From assembly GCF_028640845.1 (NCBI RefSeq), contig NC_080539.1, positions 297,831,516 through 297,895,515 of the forward strand: a DNA stretch of 64,000 nucleotides. The letters are read 5' to 3'. Both the position numbers and the translations under genes were made by a program. The stretch is from Ahaetulla prasina (Eukaryota > Chordata > Lepidosauria > Squamata > Colubridae). Numbering within the stretch: position 1 is the first letter of the stretch; each line of letters starts with the position of its first letter. The notes beneath the pieces were generated by a model. That model saw nothing but the letters and a program-made list of their open reading frames with translations, did not search any database and had not been told where the DNA came from. Positions 1 through 10,333 of this stretch are shown here, piece after piece.

Positions 1-264
1 ACCCATCACGACCCCATGGACAACATTCCTCCACACCTTCCTGTCCTCTATCATCCTCTGGAGTCCATTTAAGCTCATGCCTACTGCTTCAGTGACTCCA
101 TCCAGCCACCTCATTCTCTGTCGTCCCCTTCTTTTTTTTGCCCTCAATCTTTCCCAGCATTAGGCTCTTCTCCAGTGAGTCCTTCCTTCTCATTAGGTGG
201 CCAAAATATTTGAGTTTCATCTTCAGGATCTGGCCTTCTCAAGAGCAGTCAGGGTTGATCTCCT

Positions 265-660
265 CTACGACTGACCGGTTTGATCGCCTTGCAGTCCAAG
301 GACTTGCAGGAGTCTTCTCCAGCACCAGAGTTCAAAGGCCTCAATTCTTTGGTGCTCAGCCTTTCTTATGGTCCAAATTTCACAGCCATACATTGCAACC
401 GGGAAAACCATAGTCTTGACTATATGCACTTTTGTTGGCAGGGTGATGTCTCTGCTTTTTAGAATGCTGTCTAGATTTGCCATAGCTTTCCTCCCCAGGA
501 GCAAGCGTCTTTTAATTTCTTGGCTGCAGTCCCCATCTGCGGTGGTCTTGGAGCCCAGGAAAATAAAATCTGTCACTACCTCCATTTCTTCCCCATCTAT
601 TTTCCAGGAATTGAGAGGGCCAGATGCCATGATTTTAGTTTTCTTAATGTTGAGTTTCAA
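265..660 (-). pseudogene. BovB RT C-terminal region (fragment)
   Basis: 131-codon open stretch with the BovB motifs KLNIKKTKIMASGP, DFIFLGSKTTADGDCS, EIKRRLLLGRKAM and ELWCWRRLL, in the family's order. It lies downstream of the RT palm and leads into the C-terminal zinc-knuckle-like end. It is separated from the palm fragment (676-990) by a frame break, and the frame is lost again before the expected protein end. It is a decayed piece of the LINE at 1-4037 and not a separate gene. Confidence 0.9.
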
Positions 661-675
661 GCCAACTTTTGCACT

Positions 676-990
676 CTACTTCTTCACCCGCATCAAGAGG
701 TTCTTTAGTTCCTCTTCACTTTCTGCCATTAGAGTGGTATCATTTGCATATTGGAGGTTGTTGATATTACTCCCGGCAATCTTAATTCCAACTTTTGATT
801 CATCTAGTCCTGCCTTTCTCATGATGTGCTCTGCATATAAGTTAAATAGGCAGGATGATAGTATACAGCCTTGCCGGACTCCTTTCCCAATTTTGAACCA
901 ATCAGTGGTTCCATGCCAAGTTCTCACTGTTGCTTCTTGACCCGCATATAGGTTTCTCAAGAGACAAATAAGATGGTCTGGTATTCCCAT
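676..990 (-). pseudogene. BovB RT palm domain fragment
   Basis: 104-codon fragment carrying RT palm motifs: GIPDHLICLLRNLYAG, GKGVRQGCILS and SCLFNLYAE, then the catalytic box. That box reads QYANDTTLM where active BovB has YADD, so one catalytic aspartate is asparagine. This agrees with the frameshifts and insertions in showing a non-functional copy. The preceding part of the RT, including the KAFDCVDH region, lies at about 990-1130 in another frame, up to the LTR insertion. Confidence 0.92.
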
Positions 991-1133
991 CTCTTTAAGA
1001 ACTTGTCACAATTTGTTGTGATCCACACAATCAAAGGCTTTAGCATAGTCAATGAAGCAGAAGTAGGTGTTTTTCCTGAACTCCCTAGCTTTCTCTATGA
1101 TCCAGCGTATGTTGGCAATTTGATCTCTAGTTC

Positions 1134-1713
1134 TGTTCTGTCCCCCCCAACCACAACCAAGAAGACCCGCGAGCTGACTATATCTGCCAACAATTTACTC
1201 CTACGACAGATATCAGTTCTGGCAATGAACCTGCGATTGCCTGCCAAGTTCTCTTATCTCCTCAGACCAGCGTAACTGCAGTTCAGAAATAAACAGAAAT
1301 CCAGAAGCCAAAGTCTTAGTCTCAAAATATTGCAGCCAAAGTTTCCAAGAGTCAGTTTTTGTCCATCCCAAGAAGCTATAGAGCAGCTCCTCCTGCTTTT
1401 ATACCCTGTGGGGTGTGGCTCAGCACTCTCTAAGCCTGCCCCACCCCTTCTTTTGTTGTTCCCGTCTCTCCTTTCTGTGATGCCTGGGATTTAACCAGGA
1501 CTGATTGTCAGTAGTTGAGTCTTGAGATGTTTCCTGGGAGGGGGAAGGTGGGGAGAAAGAGGCCTCATCATCTCCTCCACCTGGCCTGCCTCTGGATCCT
1601 GGAGCAGAGCCAGAAAGGAAGGTCCTGCAGAGGGAAGCCCTGTCAGCTCTTCCCCCTCACTCTCTGAGTCACTCTCTGCCAAGAAGCCAGGCTCAGGAGC
1701 TGAAGACACAACA
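1134..1713 (-). mobile_element. Solo LTR (family 1, copy B), inserted in BovB
   Basis: 580-bp solo LTR. In its own orientation it begins TGTTGTGTC and ends GGGACAGAACA. It is flanked by a perfect 5-bp TSD, AGTTC (1129-1133 and 1714-1718). Removing it rejoins the BovB sequence coding for the conserved RGKGTRDQIANI region, so insertion into BovB is certain. A TATA-like TATAAAAG lies at 1396-1403 (minus). There is no internal region, so it arose by LTR-LTR recombination. TG...CA ends with a 5-bp TSD fit Ty3/gypsy elements or some ERVs; the class cannot be fixed without internal sequence. Confidence 0.9.
1491..1709 (-). other. Open reading frame inside U3 of LTR copy B
   Basis: From LTR nucleotide 5 (a GTG codon) the sense frame is open for 72 codons to a TAA. 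The product is acidic first (LAESDSESEGEELTG, residues about 10-24), then Pro-rich, with a short basic patch (PPPRKHLK) near the end. Copies A and D are open in the same frame from the same nucleotide. No ATG lies at the start, so if ever translated it was probably read from the internal region of a full-length element. It is not claimed to be an expressed gene. Confidence 0.45.
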
Positions 1714-2063
1714 AGTTCCTTTGCCTCTTTGAAATCTTGCCTGTACTTCTGGTAGTTCTCAATCCACATACTGCTGGAGCCTAATTTGTAGGATTTTAAG
1801 CATAACTTTACTAGCATGTGAAATGAGTGCAATGGTGCAATAGTTTGAACATTCTTTGGCATTGCCTTTCTTTAAAATTGGAATGTAAACTGACTTTTTT
1901 CAATCCTGTGGCCACCGCTGAGTTTTCCAAATTTTCTGGCAAATTGAGTATAGCCCTTTTACTTCTTCGTCTTTTAAGATTTTGAATAGCTCAGCTGGGA
2001 TACTGTCACCTCCACTGGCTTTGTTGTTGCTCAGATTTCCTAAGACCCATTTGACTTCACATT

Positions 2064-2546
2064 CTAGGAAGGCTCAAGGTCAGTGACCACCCCACTGTAG
2101 TTATCAGGGATGTTAAGATTGTTCTTGTATAGTTCTTCTGTGTAATTTTGCCTTCTTAATCTCTTCTTAATCTCTTCTGCCTCTGTTAGGTCCCTGCCAT
2201 ATTGGTCCTTTATCATGCCCATCTTTGCATGAAACATTCCCTTCATATAGCCAATTTTCTTGAAGAAATCTCTGGCCCTCCCTATTCTATTGTTTTCTTC
2301 TATTTCTTTGCATTGTTCATTTAAGAAGGTATTCTTATCACTTCTAGCTATTCTCTGGAATTCTGCATTCAATTCGGTGTATATTTCTCTTTCTCCCTTG
2401 CCTTTCGCTTCCCTTCTTTCCTCAGCTATTTGCAAAGCTTCCTCATACAGCCATTTTGCTTTCTTGCATTTCTTTTTCTTTGGGATGGTTTTAGTTGCTA
2501 CTTCTTGTACATTGTCATGAACCTCTGTCCATAGTTCTTCAGGCAC
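2064..2546 (-). pseudogene. BovB linker between endonuclease and RT
   Basis: 160-codon open stretch matching the BovB inter-domain region: PEELWTEVHD at the start, the lysine-rich TIPKKKKCKKAKWL, then NAEFQRIARSDK, CKEIEENNR, FHAKMGMIKD and DLTEAEEIKKR. It is the longest intact piece of this copy and ends in YTEELYKNNLNIPDN, just before the RT begins. Downstream, toward lower coordinates, the reading frame is broken at about 1860-2060. Confidence 0.9.
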
Positions 2547-2875
2547 TCTGTCTTATCAGATCTACTTCCTTAAATCTATTTGTCACCACTATTCAGGTAT
2601 ATGATTTAGTTCCTACTTGATTGGCCTAGTGCTTTTCCCTACTTCCTTCAATTTAAGCCTACATTTTGCAATGAGAAGCTGATGATCTGAGCCACAGTCA
2701 GATCCTTGTCTTGTTTTTACTGACTATATAGAGCTTCTCCATCTTTGGCTGCAAAGCACATAGTCAATCTGATTTTTTTGTTGACTGTCTGGTGATGTCC
2801 ATGAGTAGAGTCATCTCTTGAGTTGTTGGAAAAGAGTGTTTGCTATGACCATTGTATTCTCTTAACAAAATTCTA

Positions 2876-3626
2876 TCACCTGTGCCCTGCTTCATTTTGA
2901 ACCCCAAGGCCAAACTTGACTGTTATTCCAGTTATCTTTTGGCTACCTATTTTAGCATTCCAATCCCCCATGATGATAAGGACATCATTTTTTGGTGTTA
3001 ATTCTATAAGGTATTGTAGGGCTTCATAGAACCGGTCAATTTCATCCTCTTCAGCACCAGTGGTTGGGGCATAGACTTGGACTACTGTGATATTGAATGG
3101 TTTGCCTTGGATTTGAACTGAGATCATTCTATCATTTTGGGGATTGTATCCCAGTATTGCTTTTCCTATTCTTTTATTGATTATGAAGGCTACTCCATTT
3201 CTTCTGAGGGATTTTTTTTTGTTTGTTTACATTTATATCCCACCCTTCTCTGAAGACTCAGGGCGGCTTACAGTGTGTAAGGCAATAGTCTCATTCTATT
3301 TGTATATTTACAAAGTCAACTTATTGCCCCCCCAACAATCTGGGTCCTCATTTTACCTACCTTATAAAGGATGGAAGGCTGAGTCAACCTTGGACCTGGT
3401 GGGGCTTGAACCTGCAGTAATTACAGGCAGCTGGTTTTAATAACAGGCTTCTTATAGCCTTGAGCCACCACGGCCCTGCAGGCGGATTCTTGCCTGCAGT
3501 AGTATACCTGATGGTCATCTGAATTAAATTCACCCATTCCTGTCCATTTAGTTTGCTGATTCCTAAGATGTCAATGTTCAATCTTGTCATCTCTTGTTTG
3601 ATCATGTTCAGCTTGCCTTGATTCAT
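2876..3626 (-). pseudogene. BovB APE-type endonuclease, split by a SINE
   Basis: The N-terminal part (3480-3626) reads MTRLNIDILGISKLNGQEW; the C-terminal part (2876-3127) carries FNITVVQVYAPTTGAEED and the GDWNAKIG catalytic-site motif, then KFGLGVQNEAGHR. A tRNA-derived SINE (3211-3476) interrupts the domain between them. The endonuclease would nick target DNA to prime reverse transcription. This copy is not functional. Confidence 0.88.
3211..3476 (-). mobile_element. tRNA-derived SINE (type A) in the BovB endonuclease
   Basis: Reversed copy of the commonest SINE of this window. The minus strand starts with a tRNA-like head (GGCTCAAGGCTATAAG, box B-like GGTTCAAGCCCC), then the core (AAGGTTGACTCAGCCTTCC, GTAAAATGAGGACCCAG), then the tail GCCGCCCTGAGTCTTC ending in T-rich plus-strand sequence. 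Other copies: 24985, 36172, 41280, 52014 and 53163. BovB sequence (GGATTC context) resumes on both sides. Confidence 0.85.
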
Positions 3627-4037
3627 GGATCTTATAGTCTAGGTTCCTATGGAGAAAAAATGTTTATAGCATCAGACTTTCCTTTCACCACCAGATGCAT
3701 CCACAGCTGAGCATCCTTTTGGCTTTGGCCCAGTCGCTTCACTCTTTCTGGCGCTACTATTACTAGCCCTCTGCTCTTCCCCAGTAGCATATTGGACACC
3801 TTCCAACCTGAGGGGCTCATCTTCAGCGTCATATCTCTTTTCCTTTTGGTACTGTCCATGACGTTTTTATGGCAAAGTTACTGGAGTGGGTTGCCATTTC
3901 CTTCTCTGGTGGATCACATTTTGTCAGAGCTCACTGCTATGACCTGTCTGTCTTGGGTGGCCCTGCACAGCATAGCTTCATTGCACTGCACAAGCCCCTT
4001 CACCACGACAAGGCACTAATTCATGAAGGGGTCAGTT

Positions 4038-4362
4038 CAGAGGTGGGTTTCAGCAGGTTCTGACCAGTTCTGGAGAACTGATAGCAGAAATTTTGAATAG
4101 TTTGGACAACCAGTGGTAAAAATTCTGACTGGCCCTGCCCCCACCTATTCTCTACCTCCCAAGTCCCAGCTGATTGGGAAATCCCAGCTGATCGGGAGGA
4201 AATTGGGATTTTGCAGTAACCTTCCCCTGATTGGGTGGGAATGGAGATTTTACAGTATCCTTCCCCTGCCTTGCCCACCAAGCCACGCCCACCAAGCCAT
4301 GCCACACCCACAAAGCCATGCCCACAGAACCAGTAATAAAAAAAAATTGAAACCCACTACTG
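4038..4362. mobile_element. hAT-like MITE (CAGTGGTGGG ends)
   Basis: 325-bp non-autonomous DNA transposon with short terminal inverted repeats (CAGAGGTGGGTTTCAG; GAAACCCACTACTG) and a perfect 8-bp TSD, GGTCAGTT (4030-4037 and 4363-4370). An 8-bp TSD plus CAGNGGTG ends indicates the hAT superfamily. The interior has the ACCGGTTCT-like and GCCACGCCCAC motifs seen in the other copies. No transposase is encoded. Confidence 0.88.
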
Positions 4363-4370
4363 GGTCAGTT

Positions 4371-4798
4371 GGTATCTACCTTGCTGTAATTTAAACTCAT
4401 TATTCCATGTGTTACATTCTGAGACAAGAGACAATAAGTCTTGACTTTCCAAGTGACATTATTTGGTATATTTGAGACTGCTATCCTATCTCTCCTCAAT
4501 CTTCTATGGCTAAACATACCCAGCCCCTTCAGTATTACACAAACAGTGTCAGAACTTTATGAACACAGTCTTAGCCAATAAAGTCATATTTTTCTTTTTG
4601 TTATTTAGAACAATTACGGTGTAGCAAAGCTGATGTTGAAATAGATAGACACATTATTTTCTCCATTTCAGAAGCTTTAAGCAAGAACAGGAAAACTTGG
4701 TATTTTCCCCATTTGATTAAAATGAAGATGAGAAAACTTTGTTCCACAAATTGCTCAGCCAATACATAATTTGCATTTGCTCGAGGCAACAGATGGGG

Positions 4799-4800
<2 letters not shown>
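4371..4800. other. Unassigned AT-rich DNA
   Basis: No gene or recognisable repeat was seen between the MITE and the (TA)n tract. Short ORFs on both strands lack any known motif. Confidence 0.5.

Positions 4801-4878
<78 letters not shown>
4801..4878. repeat. (TA)n microsatellite
   Basis: Uninterrupted TA dinucleotide tract of about 78 bp. It directly abuts the inverted-end element at 4879, and a second (TA)n tract (5417-5480) lies just past that element's other end. The tract may have been the insertion target or may have grown from the element's edge. Confidence 0.97.
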
Positions 4879-4882
<4 letters not shown>

Positions 4883-5387
4883 GGTCTTTGGTTATGTAGG
4901 TCTTCTGGTCCTAGGTCGTGCTTCCTGATCAGTGTGGGTTTGGGTCTGCTTTCTGGGCCAGAAGCCAGACCGCAGCTGCGGTCTGGACCAGAAGCCAGAC
5001 CGCAGCTGCAACATTAGCCATTTCAAACCCCTCCAATACAGCAGACAGACACCCACTATGAAGATGTAGCACGACCACAAACACGAAGCCAAACAACAGC
5101 AATGCAGCTCACCAGCTCAAATCCCCCTGCAACTCAGACTAATCTGAGCACAACCAAGCCCCCACCAACACAGGACACACCCCCAGCCAATCAGAGCACA
5201 GCCAAGCTCCAACCCAATCAGTTCAAACCCCCACTAGCAGTTAAAAAGGAAGAAACAGCTGCAATCACACATTGCTCCCAGAAGCACGAAGCTGAAGTCT
5301 GAAGATGACGAATGAGACTTCGTTGAAATGTCGCCAAGACATTTCCAATTTTACGCGGGAGAAAACCCGAATAACCAAAGACCTACA
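4879..5387 (+). mobile_element. Element with inverted ends and Penelope-like hairpin
   Basis: About 509 bp bounded by perfect 17-bp inverted ends (TGTAGGTCTTTGGTTAT at 4879-4895; its complement at 5371-5387). The interior holds a 22-bp perfect palindrome (4965-4986), an A/C-rich stretch with CCAATCAGAG and TTAAAAAGG promoter-like motifs (5180-5260), and near the 3' end the block CTGAAGATG, a small hairpin (ACGAA/TTCGT), then GAAATGTC (5299-5332). That last layout resembles the terminal hairpins of Penelope-like retroelements, which often insert in simple repeats. The assignment is by resemblance only; an LTR-like or foldback origin is possible. Confidence 0.45.
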
Positions 5388-5413
5388 TACAAACACCCGC
5401 AAAAACCTCAGAA

Positions 5414-5416
<3 letters not shown>

Positions 5417-5463
<47 letters not shown>

Positions 5464-5592
5464 TATATATTTATATATATCTTGTTATTCAGGTTTTCTC
5501 CCGTGGAAAGCCAAGACACTTCCAATTTTACGCGGGAGAAAACCTGAATAACCAAAGACCTACATATATGTATGTATGTATGTATGTATGTA
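5417..5592. repeat. (TA)n, partial second copy of the inverted end, (TATG)n
   Basis: (TA)n at 5417-5480 is followed by a rearranged copy of the preceding element's 3' end: perfect 20-nt inverted arms at 5484-5503 and 5533-5552 around a 29-bp loop (GTTATTCAGGTTTTCTCCCG and its complement). The end motif ACCAAAGACCTACATA repeats here, then (TATG)n at 5564-5592. Confidence 0.8.
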
Positions 5593-7685
5593 TAAAATTT
5601 TCCAATAAAAGCAAACAAATTGCCTTTATGTAAGAAATTGTCTTTTATAGTCACAGCGTATAAAAGACAATTTCCAATTCTATCATCTATATTTAATTCC
5701 CCCCTTTGCAGAATTTGCTTAGCTTAGAGCAGCCAAAGGTCTATATTGTGATTATTTTTCTCACATAAAGCTGGTATGATTAATTGATTCACAACATTCA
5801 GCATATATATTTAATCTAGTTCTAATTAGACTTGGTTGCCTATCGTTGATGCTAGCGACTAATCATGGGTACCAGCAAATAGAAAGTAGGATATCATCAT
5901 ACAGCCTTCAATGTAGAAATAGAATTTTCCTTTTGTGGTCATTGGTAGGAAAGGGGTTGGGCAAGGTAAGGCAGGGGATGATCGAAGAGGCTGTTGGGAT
6001 TTGGAGATTTGCCTGCAGTAGTCCAGCCTAATCAAATTGGCCAGCTACATCTCACTACTTACCACTGTCTGAAATTTGCATTTGTCTCTGGCTTAAATCA
6101 AAACAATACTGGTAAGTAAAGGAAGTTTTTCTGTCTTCTCACTCTTACAGTGCTTGGTTGTTCAAAAACAACAACAGGAGTGTTCCAGGCATTAGTACTG
6201 AGCTCCAATGCATAACTATACATTTGGCAAATGCCCTAAATGCTCTCTTCAGATATCTATAAGAGTCATCATTTTACCCACAAACACTGGAAATCTGTAG
6301 GTACGTTAAGTTTAGTCTGTAGGTATGTACCATAACACTCCCATGTACCATGTGCTCCCCTTACATTGGACTACTGGAATATTTATTATTTAAACAGTGA
6401 TACTATAATTATTTGTGATAGCATACATAATGGCCATGCTCCCATGATTTCACTAAGTACAAAGAAGGAGCTGATTTTCATCAATGTGAAAGAAGTAAAA
6501 CAGAATCTTGCCTGAGTGTGTTTAACATGGTCTAGAGGATGAAAGAATATTTGCATCATCTGTGGGCCTTTGATGGACTAGGCCACACCAACAATTGCAG
6601 TCGTATGTCAGAAGCAACTTGTTATGATTTATATAGTGGATGCCAAACCCTTGGGCAGCGCCAAGAGAAAAGGTAAGATTCAATAAGGAGGTAGTGAAAG
6701 TGGGGGCAAGAATGAATAAGTGAGGGATTAACTGGATTTATTTTATTTAAATACTTCTGAGAAACTATTGAGAAATAAGTATATGAGCATTGCTTCATTT
6801 CCAGCAGGCCTCTTGAAGTAATCCCATACTGCTTTCTGCCCCCAGCAATAGCTTCCTTCTGCCTCAGTCTTCTTTTACACACATAATCCATGCACAAATT
6901 ATTAAAGTTAGCAAATGTAGCTGGGATTTGTAGATAGACCTCCAGCCACAAAAAGATGAATGGAAGTGTCATGTTCAGAAAAAATGTACTACTGAGAGCC
7001 AGATGCTGAGGCCACAGGTGGCCCTCAAACCTTGCGTGTGGGCTGCTGAGAGCACTGGATAGGCCACCAATGCAAAAGGAATATTGAACTACACAACTAT
7101 TGACCTATTCCAGCTGTTATCTTGTCACCTTGTGGTGGTGGTGGGGAATCTATGGGTTCTTTGGCAGATGAATAGTCAAGAGCACAGTTTCTAAAATGTG
7201 TGAGAAATAGCAGATTCCCTGCCTTCCTCATGAAATGTTTTATTTAGAAAGTTTGCAAATTAAACAGGGAAAACAACATTAACAATTAATGGGACACATT
7301 AAAAACAAATTCGTTTGATAGTGGCTGCAATTTCCCCAGCAGCAATTGCAGACTTGAAAAAAATTAGGCTAATGCGAAGCCAATATTTCATGGCTGATAA
7401 AGCAGCTACTACATTATGAAAAGACCTGAGTGATTCTTGAACTAATGTACTTCAGCCTTTCTGATACAGGTTTTTGAAGTACCAAGGAAAATCCTTTCCA
7501 ATGTACATCAAAGCTTCATTTTATTGCTTCATTGTTGTACAGCTTCAAACATTTGGAGAAATGGTATTCAAAATCAACAGTTTCTTGGGAAGTTATATTG
7601 TCTTTTTCAAACAAGACATATTAAGTAATATTTTTGGTTTAGTTTTTTGAGATGCATTCTTTAAAAATATGCTATGTAAATAGAA
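5593..7685. other. Unassigned intergenic DNA
   Basis: About 2.1 kb with no recognised gene or repeat family. ORFs at 5846-6031 and 6622-6972 have no known motif and read like chance frames. Confidence 0.5.
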
Positions 7686-7687
7686 AA

Positions 7688-7770
7688 TTGGGAGGGAGGG
7701 ATGGAGGGAGGGAGGGAAGGAGGGAAGGAGAAGGGGAAAGGGAGAGAGTGGGGGTGGGAGGGAGGGCAAC
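7688..7770 (+). repeat. Purine-rich (GGGA)n tract
   Basis: Nearly pure purine run made of GGGAGGGA, GGAGGGAGGGAAGG and GAGGGAAGGAGAAGGGG units with many GGG runs. By composition it could form a quadruplex or triplex. Confidence 0.9.
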
Positions 7771-9040
7771 TATTTTAGCCCTATTCTGCTGGAGGAGAAA
7801 ATTTAGGCTGTTCTTTTGTTGCTACAGTTAGATATTTTTAAAAACTTTCAGATTTGTTTTATCCCTGCCTACCCTTGTTGTCAGCCCAGGGCAAGTACAT
7901 GAATGACAAATGAAGAAGACCAATCATTCTTTGGGTTTTCCTCAGTTGAAAGTATCCATGGTTTGGAAACATAACAGGAACTACAGTTCTTAGCACAAAA
8001 ATGTAACTGAGGGATTACTATAAAGTTAGTTCAACTTCTGATCCAAATCCATCCTCAAGCGCACAGAATAATACGAGTTAACAAATTATCTAGTGAACTA
8101 AGGAAAAAATATGAGATTGTTGAGAACTTCTTTATTTTAAAAATGAAATAAAACAGTAAATTTTACATTGCCCTATACGTAAGTATGGCAGTGATGATAT
8201 TGATTACCTATCCAAGAATTTGTGTATGTGTGTGAGAAGGCATATGCAGATGTATATGGATGGGTGCATAGATAAACAGACAGACAGACAGACAGATGAT
8301 ACATAGATTACAGATAATATATAGATATGTCTGACAGATGATATATAGATTACAGATAACAAGCCAAAAAAGCCCCTTGCCTCCCCATGTTATCAGCAGT
8401 ATTGTCAACTGTAACTGGAACCAAAACTAGAGGTTTTGCCAACTCCATGTATACATGCATGTGGAACATTTGTATATCTGGGTGTGTTTATAGAATTAAT
8501 CCTTGCTAAATTGTCTATAAAATAAAATAAAAATGCTCCATTTATCAAATTAATTGACTTTCCATCTGCAACTATTCTTTCTGTCTCGGGTATCACACAT
8601 AATACAAGTGTATGTGCACAAAAACACATACACACACACCCCACCTTCCTTCCTTTCAGCAGAAATGGCAAAGAAATAGTAAGGAGACGGGCTCAGCAGG
8701 AGAAGTCAACGTGTTGGGAAGGAAACAATGGAAATGAGGAAGGACGGAGTCAATGAGAAAAGGAAAGGCAGAAAACAGAGGTGCCCCTGGGGTATGGTAA
8801 AAAGAAGTCAAGATGGTAACCACAAGAGTGTGATTGAAGTTACGTTCGTTTTTCGCGTGTATCTTACATAGTAGATAGGAAGAGCCTAATTGTGGTGGTT
8901 GTGTTTGATCATTTCCTATAGGAAGAGAAAGGGGAAATCTACTTAAGCTTCACAAAAGGAGTTACATTTATCAGGCAAGCAGCTCTTCCCAAGCAATGGC
9001 TAATGATCAACAGCAGTGTCTGTTTGCACCTCTGGCCATT
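7771..9040. other. Unassigned DNA with (GACA)n and diverged tandem units
   Basis: No gene was recognised. At 8277-8298 there is a (GACA)n tract, followed by a diverged tandem duplication sharing GACAGATGATA and ATAGATTACAGATAA (about 8293-8360). A short (CA)n lies near 8628-8641. Confidence 0.55.
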
Positions 9041-9049
9041 CACTCACTT

Positions 9050-9855
9050 CCAACTCTATGAGTTATATCCAAGACTTTGAAGTCTGCCATTGTGTCAGAA
9101 AAGACATTGGCAGTCAGTGAATGTACTTTAACAAGAGAATAGCTTATTCTGTGTAATAGAATAATGTTCAGCATGTTCAGAAATGGGCTGGATCAGCTGA
9201 AGTTTTTGAACATTATTTAGAAAGCAACCTCTGGAGAACATATTAAAAAACCCAATTGGGATGTCTTCTATTCTTCTCAGCCAAGATTAAGACAATCCAT
9301 CTATCATATACACTGGTAATCAGTTGTGGAAATACATTATAGATTTAATTCTCAGGTCATCTCCTATGCTTGGTCAATTGTTGTTTTCATCTAGAGTTGT
9401 CTTATTCTGGAATCTTCAGAAGGTGACCCCTGAATTGTTACCAGCATCAAGCAGACTCCCTGTCCCACAGAGCTTTTCAAAGATTTATGGATTTATTTTG
9501 TTACTTACTTAAAATAGGGCTTATAATGTACTTTCCCTGTAGACTCAGATCTCTTGTTTACATATGTTCATGAATTCAGACTCACAGCAGTAGCTGTGAT
9601 GGCATTTGCATACTTCAATCATAACCATTCAGATAGATGTTTTAGTTACATCCCAGCTGGGTTCTTTAGCATGTTGTCCAGAGGTTGCTTTCTAAATAGT
9701 GTTCAAAAACTTCAGCTGATACAGCCCATCTATGAACATTCTGAACGTTATTCTATTACGCAGAATAAGTTAGTCTCTTGTTAAAGTATAATATCTTTTC
9801 TGACACAACGGGAGACTTCAAAGTCTTGGTTAAAACTCATAGAGTCCTACATTTC
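9050..9855. repeat. Large imperfect inverted repeat, arms about 210 bp
   Basis: The left arm (about 9050-9263) reappears inverted at about 9646-9855, around a spacer of some 380 bp. One checked block, 9192-9234 against 9678-9720, matches at 42 of 43 positions. Other matching blocks are CCAAGACTTTGAAGTCT, TTGTGTCAGAAAAGA and AGAAAGCAACCTCTGG. No TSD or known family was recognised at either edge. It may be two opposed copies of one repeat, an inverted duplication, or long inverted ends of an unknown transposon. Confidence 0.85.
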
Positions 9856-10139
9856 TTGGAACTAGGCTATCTGGAGGATTGCATCCTCCTTTACACTCAT
9901 TATGAACTTCAGGAGAGCATCTTCTCTCAATCCTATCACTCAAGAAAGAAATATAACAAGAATACAAAATAATCCTCTCAGTGTTTGCTCTCAGGATTTA
10001 GTGTTGTCTGGTAGAAGAAGCCAAGATAATTTATTCTCTGTTATTCTTCGGCCAGCAGATAAAAGCATTTTTACTTAAGTAGATTTTTGACATCTAAACA
10101 GATGTTTACCAAATGGGGTTTTTTGTATGTTTCAGTATA
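9856..10139. other. Unassigned DNA
   Basis: Nothing recognisable before the hAT-like element that starts at 10148. Confidence 0.5.
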
Positions 10140-10246
10140 CTTTTAAGCAGGGGTGAAATCTAAAATTTTTTGCCACCGGTTCTGTGGGCGTGGCTTGGTG
10201 GGCGTGTGACTGGGTGAGTGTGGCCAACATGACGTCACTCATGTCA

Positions 10247-10247
10247 C

Positions 10248-10303
<56 letters not shown>

Positions 10304-10333
10304 TCACACACACACACACACAAACACACACAC
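10247..10333. repeat. (CTTT)n-(CA)n compound microsatellite
   Basis: About 55 bp of (CTTT)n, then about 28 bp of (CA)n with one interruption, inside the left half of the hAT-like element. The other copies of the family lack it at this position. Confidence 0.95.

Larger units (their letters stand above)
1..4037 (-). mobile_element. BovB (RTE-clade) LINE, nearly full length, interrupted
   Basis: Antisense non-LTR retrotransposon whose conceptual translation matches BovB from end to end: 5' region (3480-4037), endonuclease, linker, reverse transcriptase (RT) and C-terminal region. The window opens about 30 bp short of the 3' end, judging from the second BovB 3' end at 18166-18392, which finishes in (GTT)n. 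The copy is dead: frames are split by several indels and by two later insertions, a solo LTR (1134-1713) and a tRNA SINE (about 3211-3476). A hAT-like MITE sits at its 5' edge (4038). BovB encodes an APE-type endonuclease plus RT and mobilises SINEs that carry BovB-like tails, two of which occur in this window. Family assignment is confident; the exact 5' end is not. Confidence 0.93.

Noticed and set aside
138..940. Plus-strand ORFs (91, 60, 190 and 62 codons)
   Set aside because: They are shadows of the antisense BovB RT coding sequence and have no motif of their own.
4739..5017. 92-codon ORF with a long Tyr-Ile run
   Set aside because: The run is (TA)n read as codons; the rest is the inverted-end element.
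5299..5332. Active hammerhead ribozyme
   Set aside because: The CTGAAGATG and GAAATGTC blocks depart from the CUGAUGA and GAAA core, so only resemblance is claimed.
5265..5654. Overlapping ORFs of 129 and 101 codons
   Set aside because: Built from (TA)n and (TATG)n with element ends; no protein similarity.
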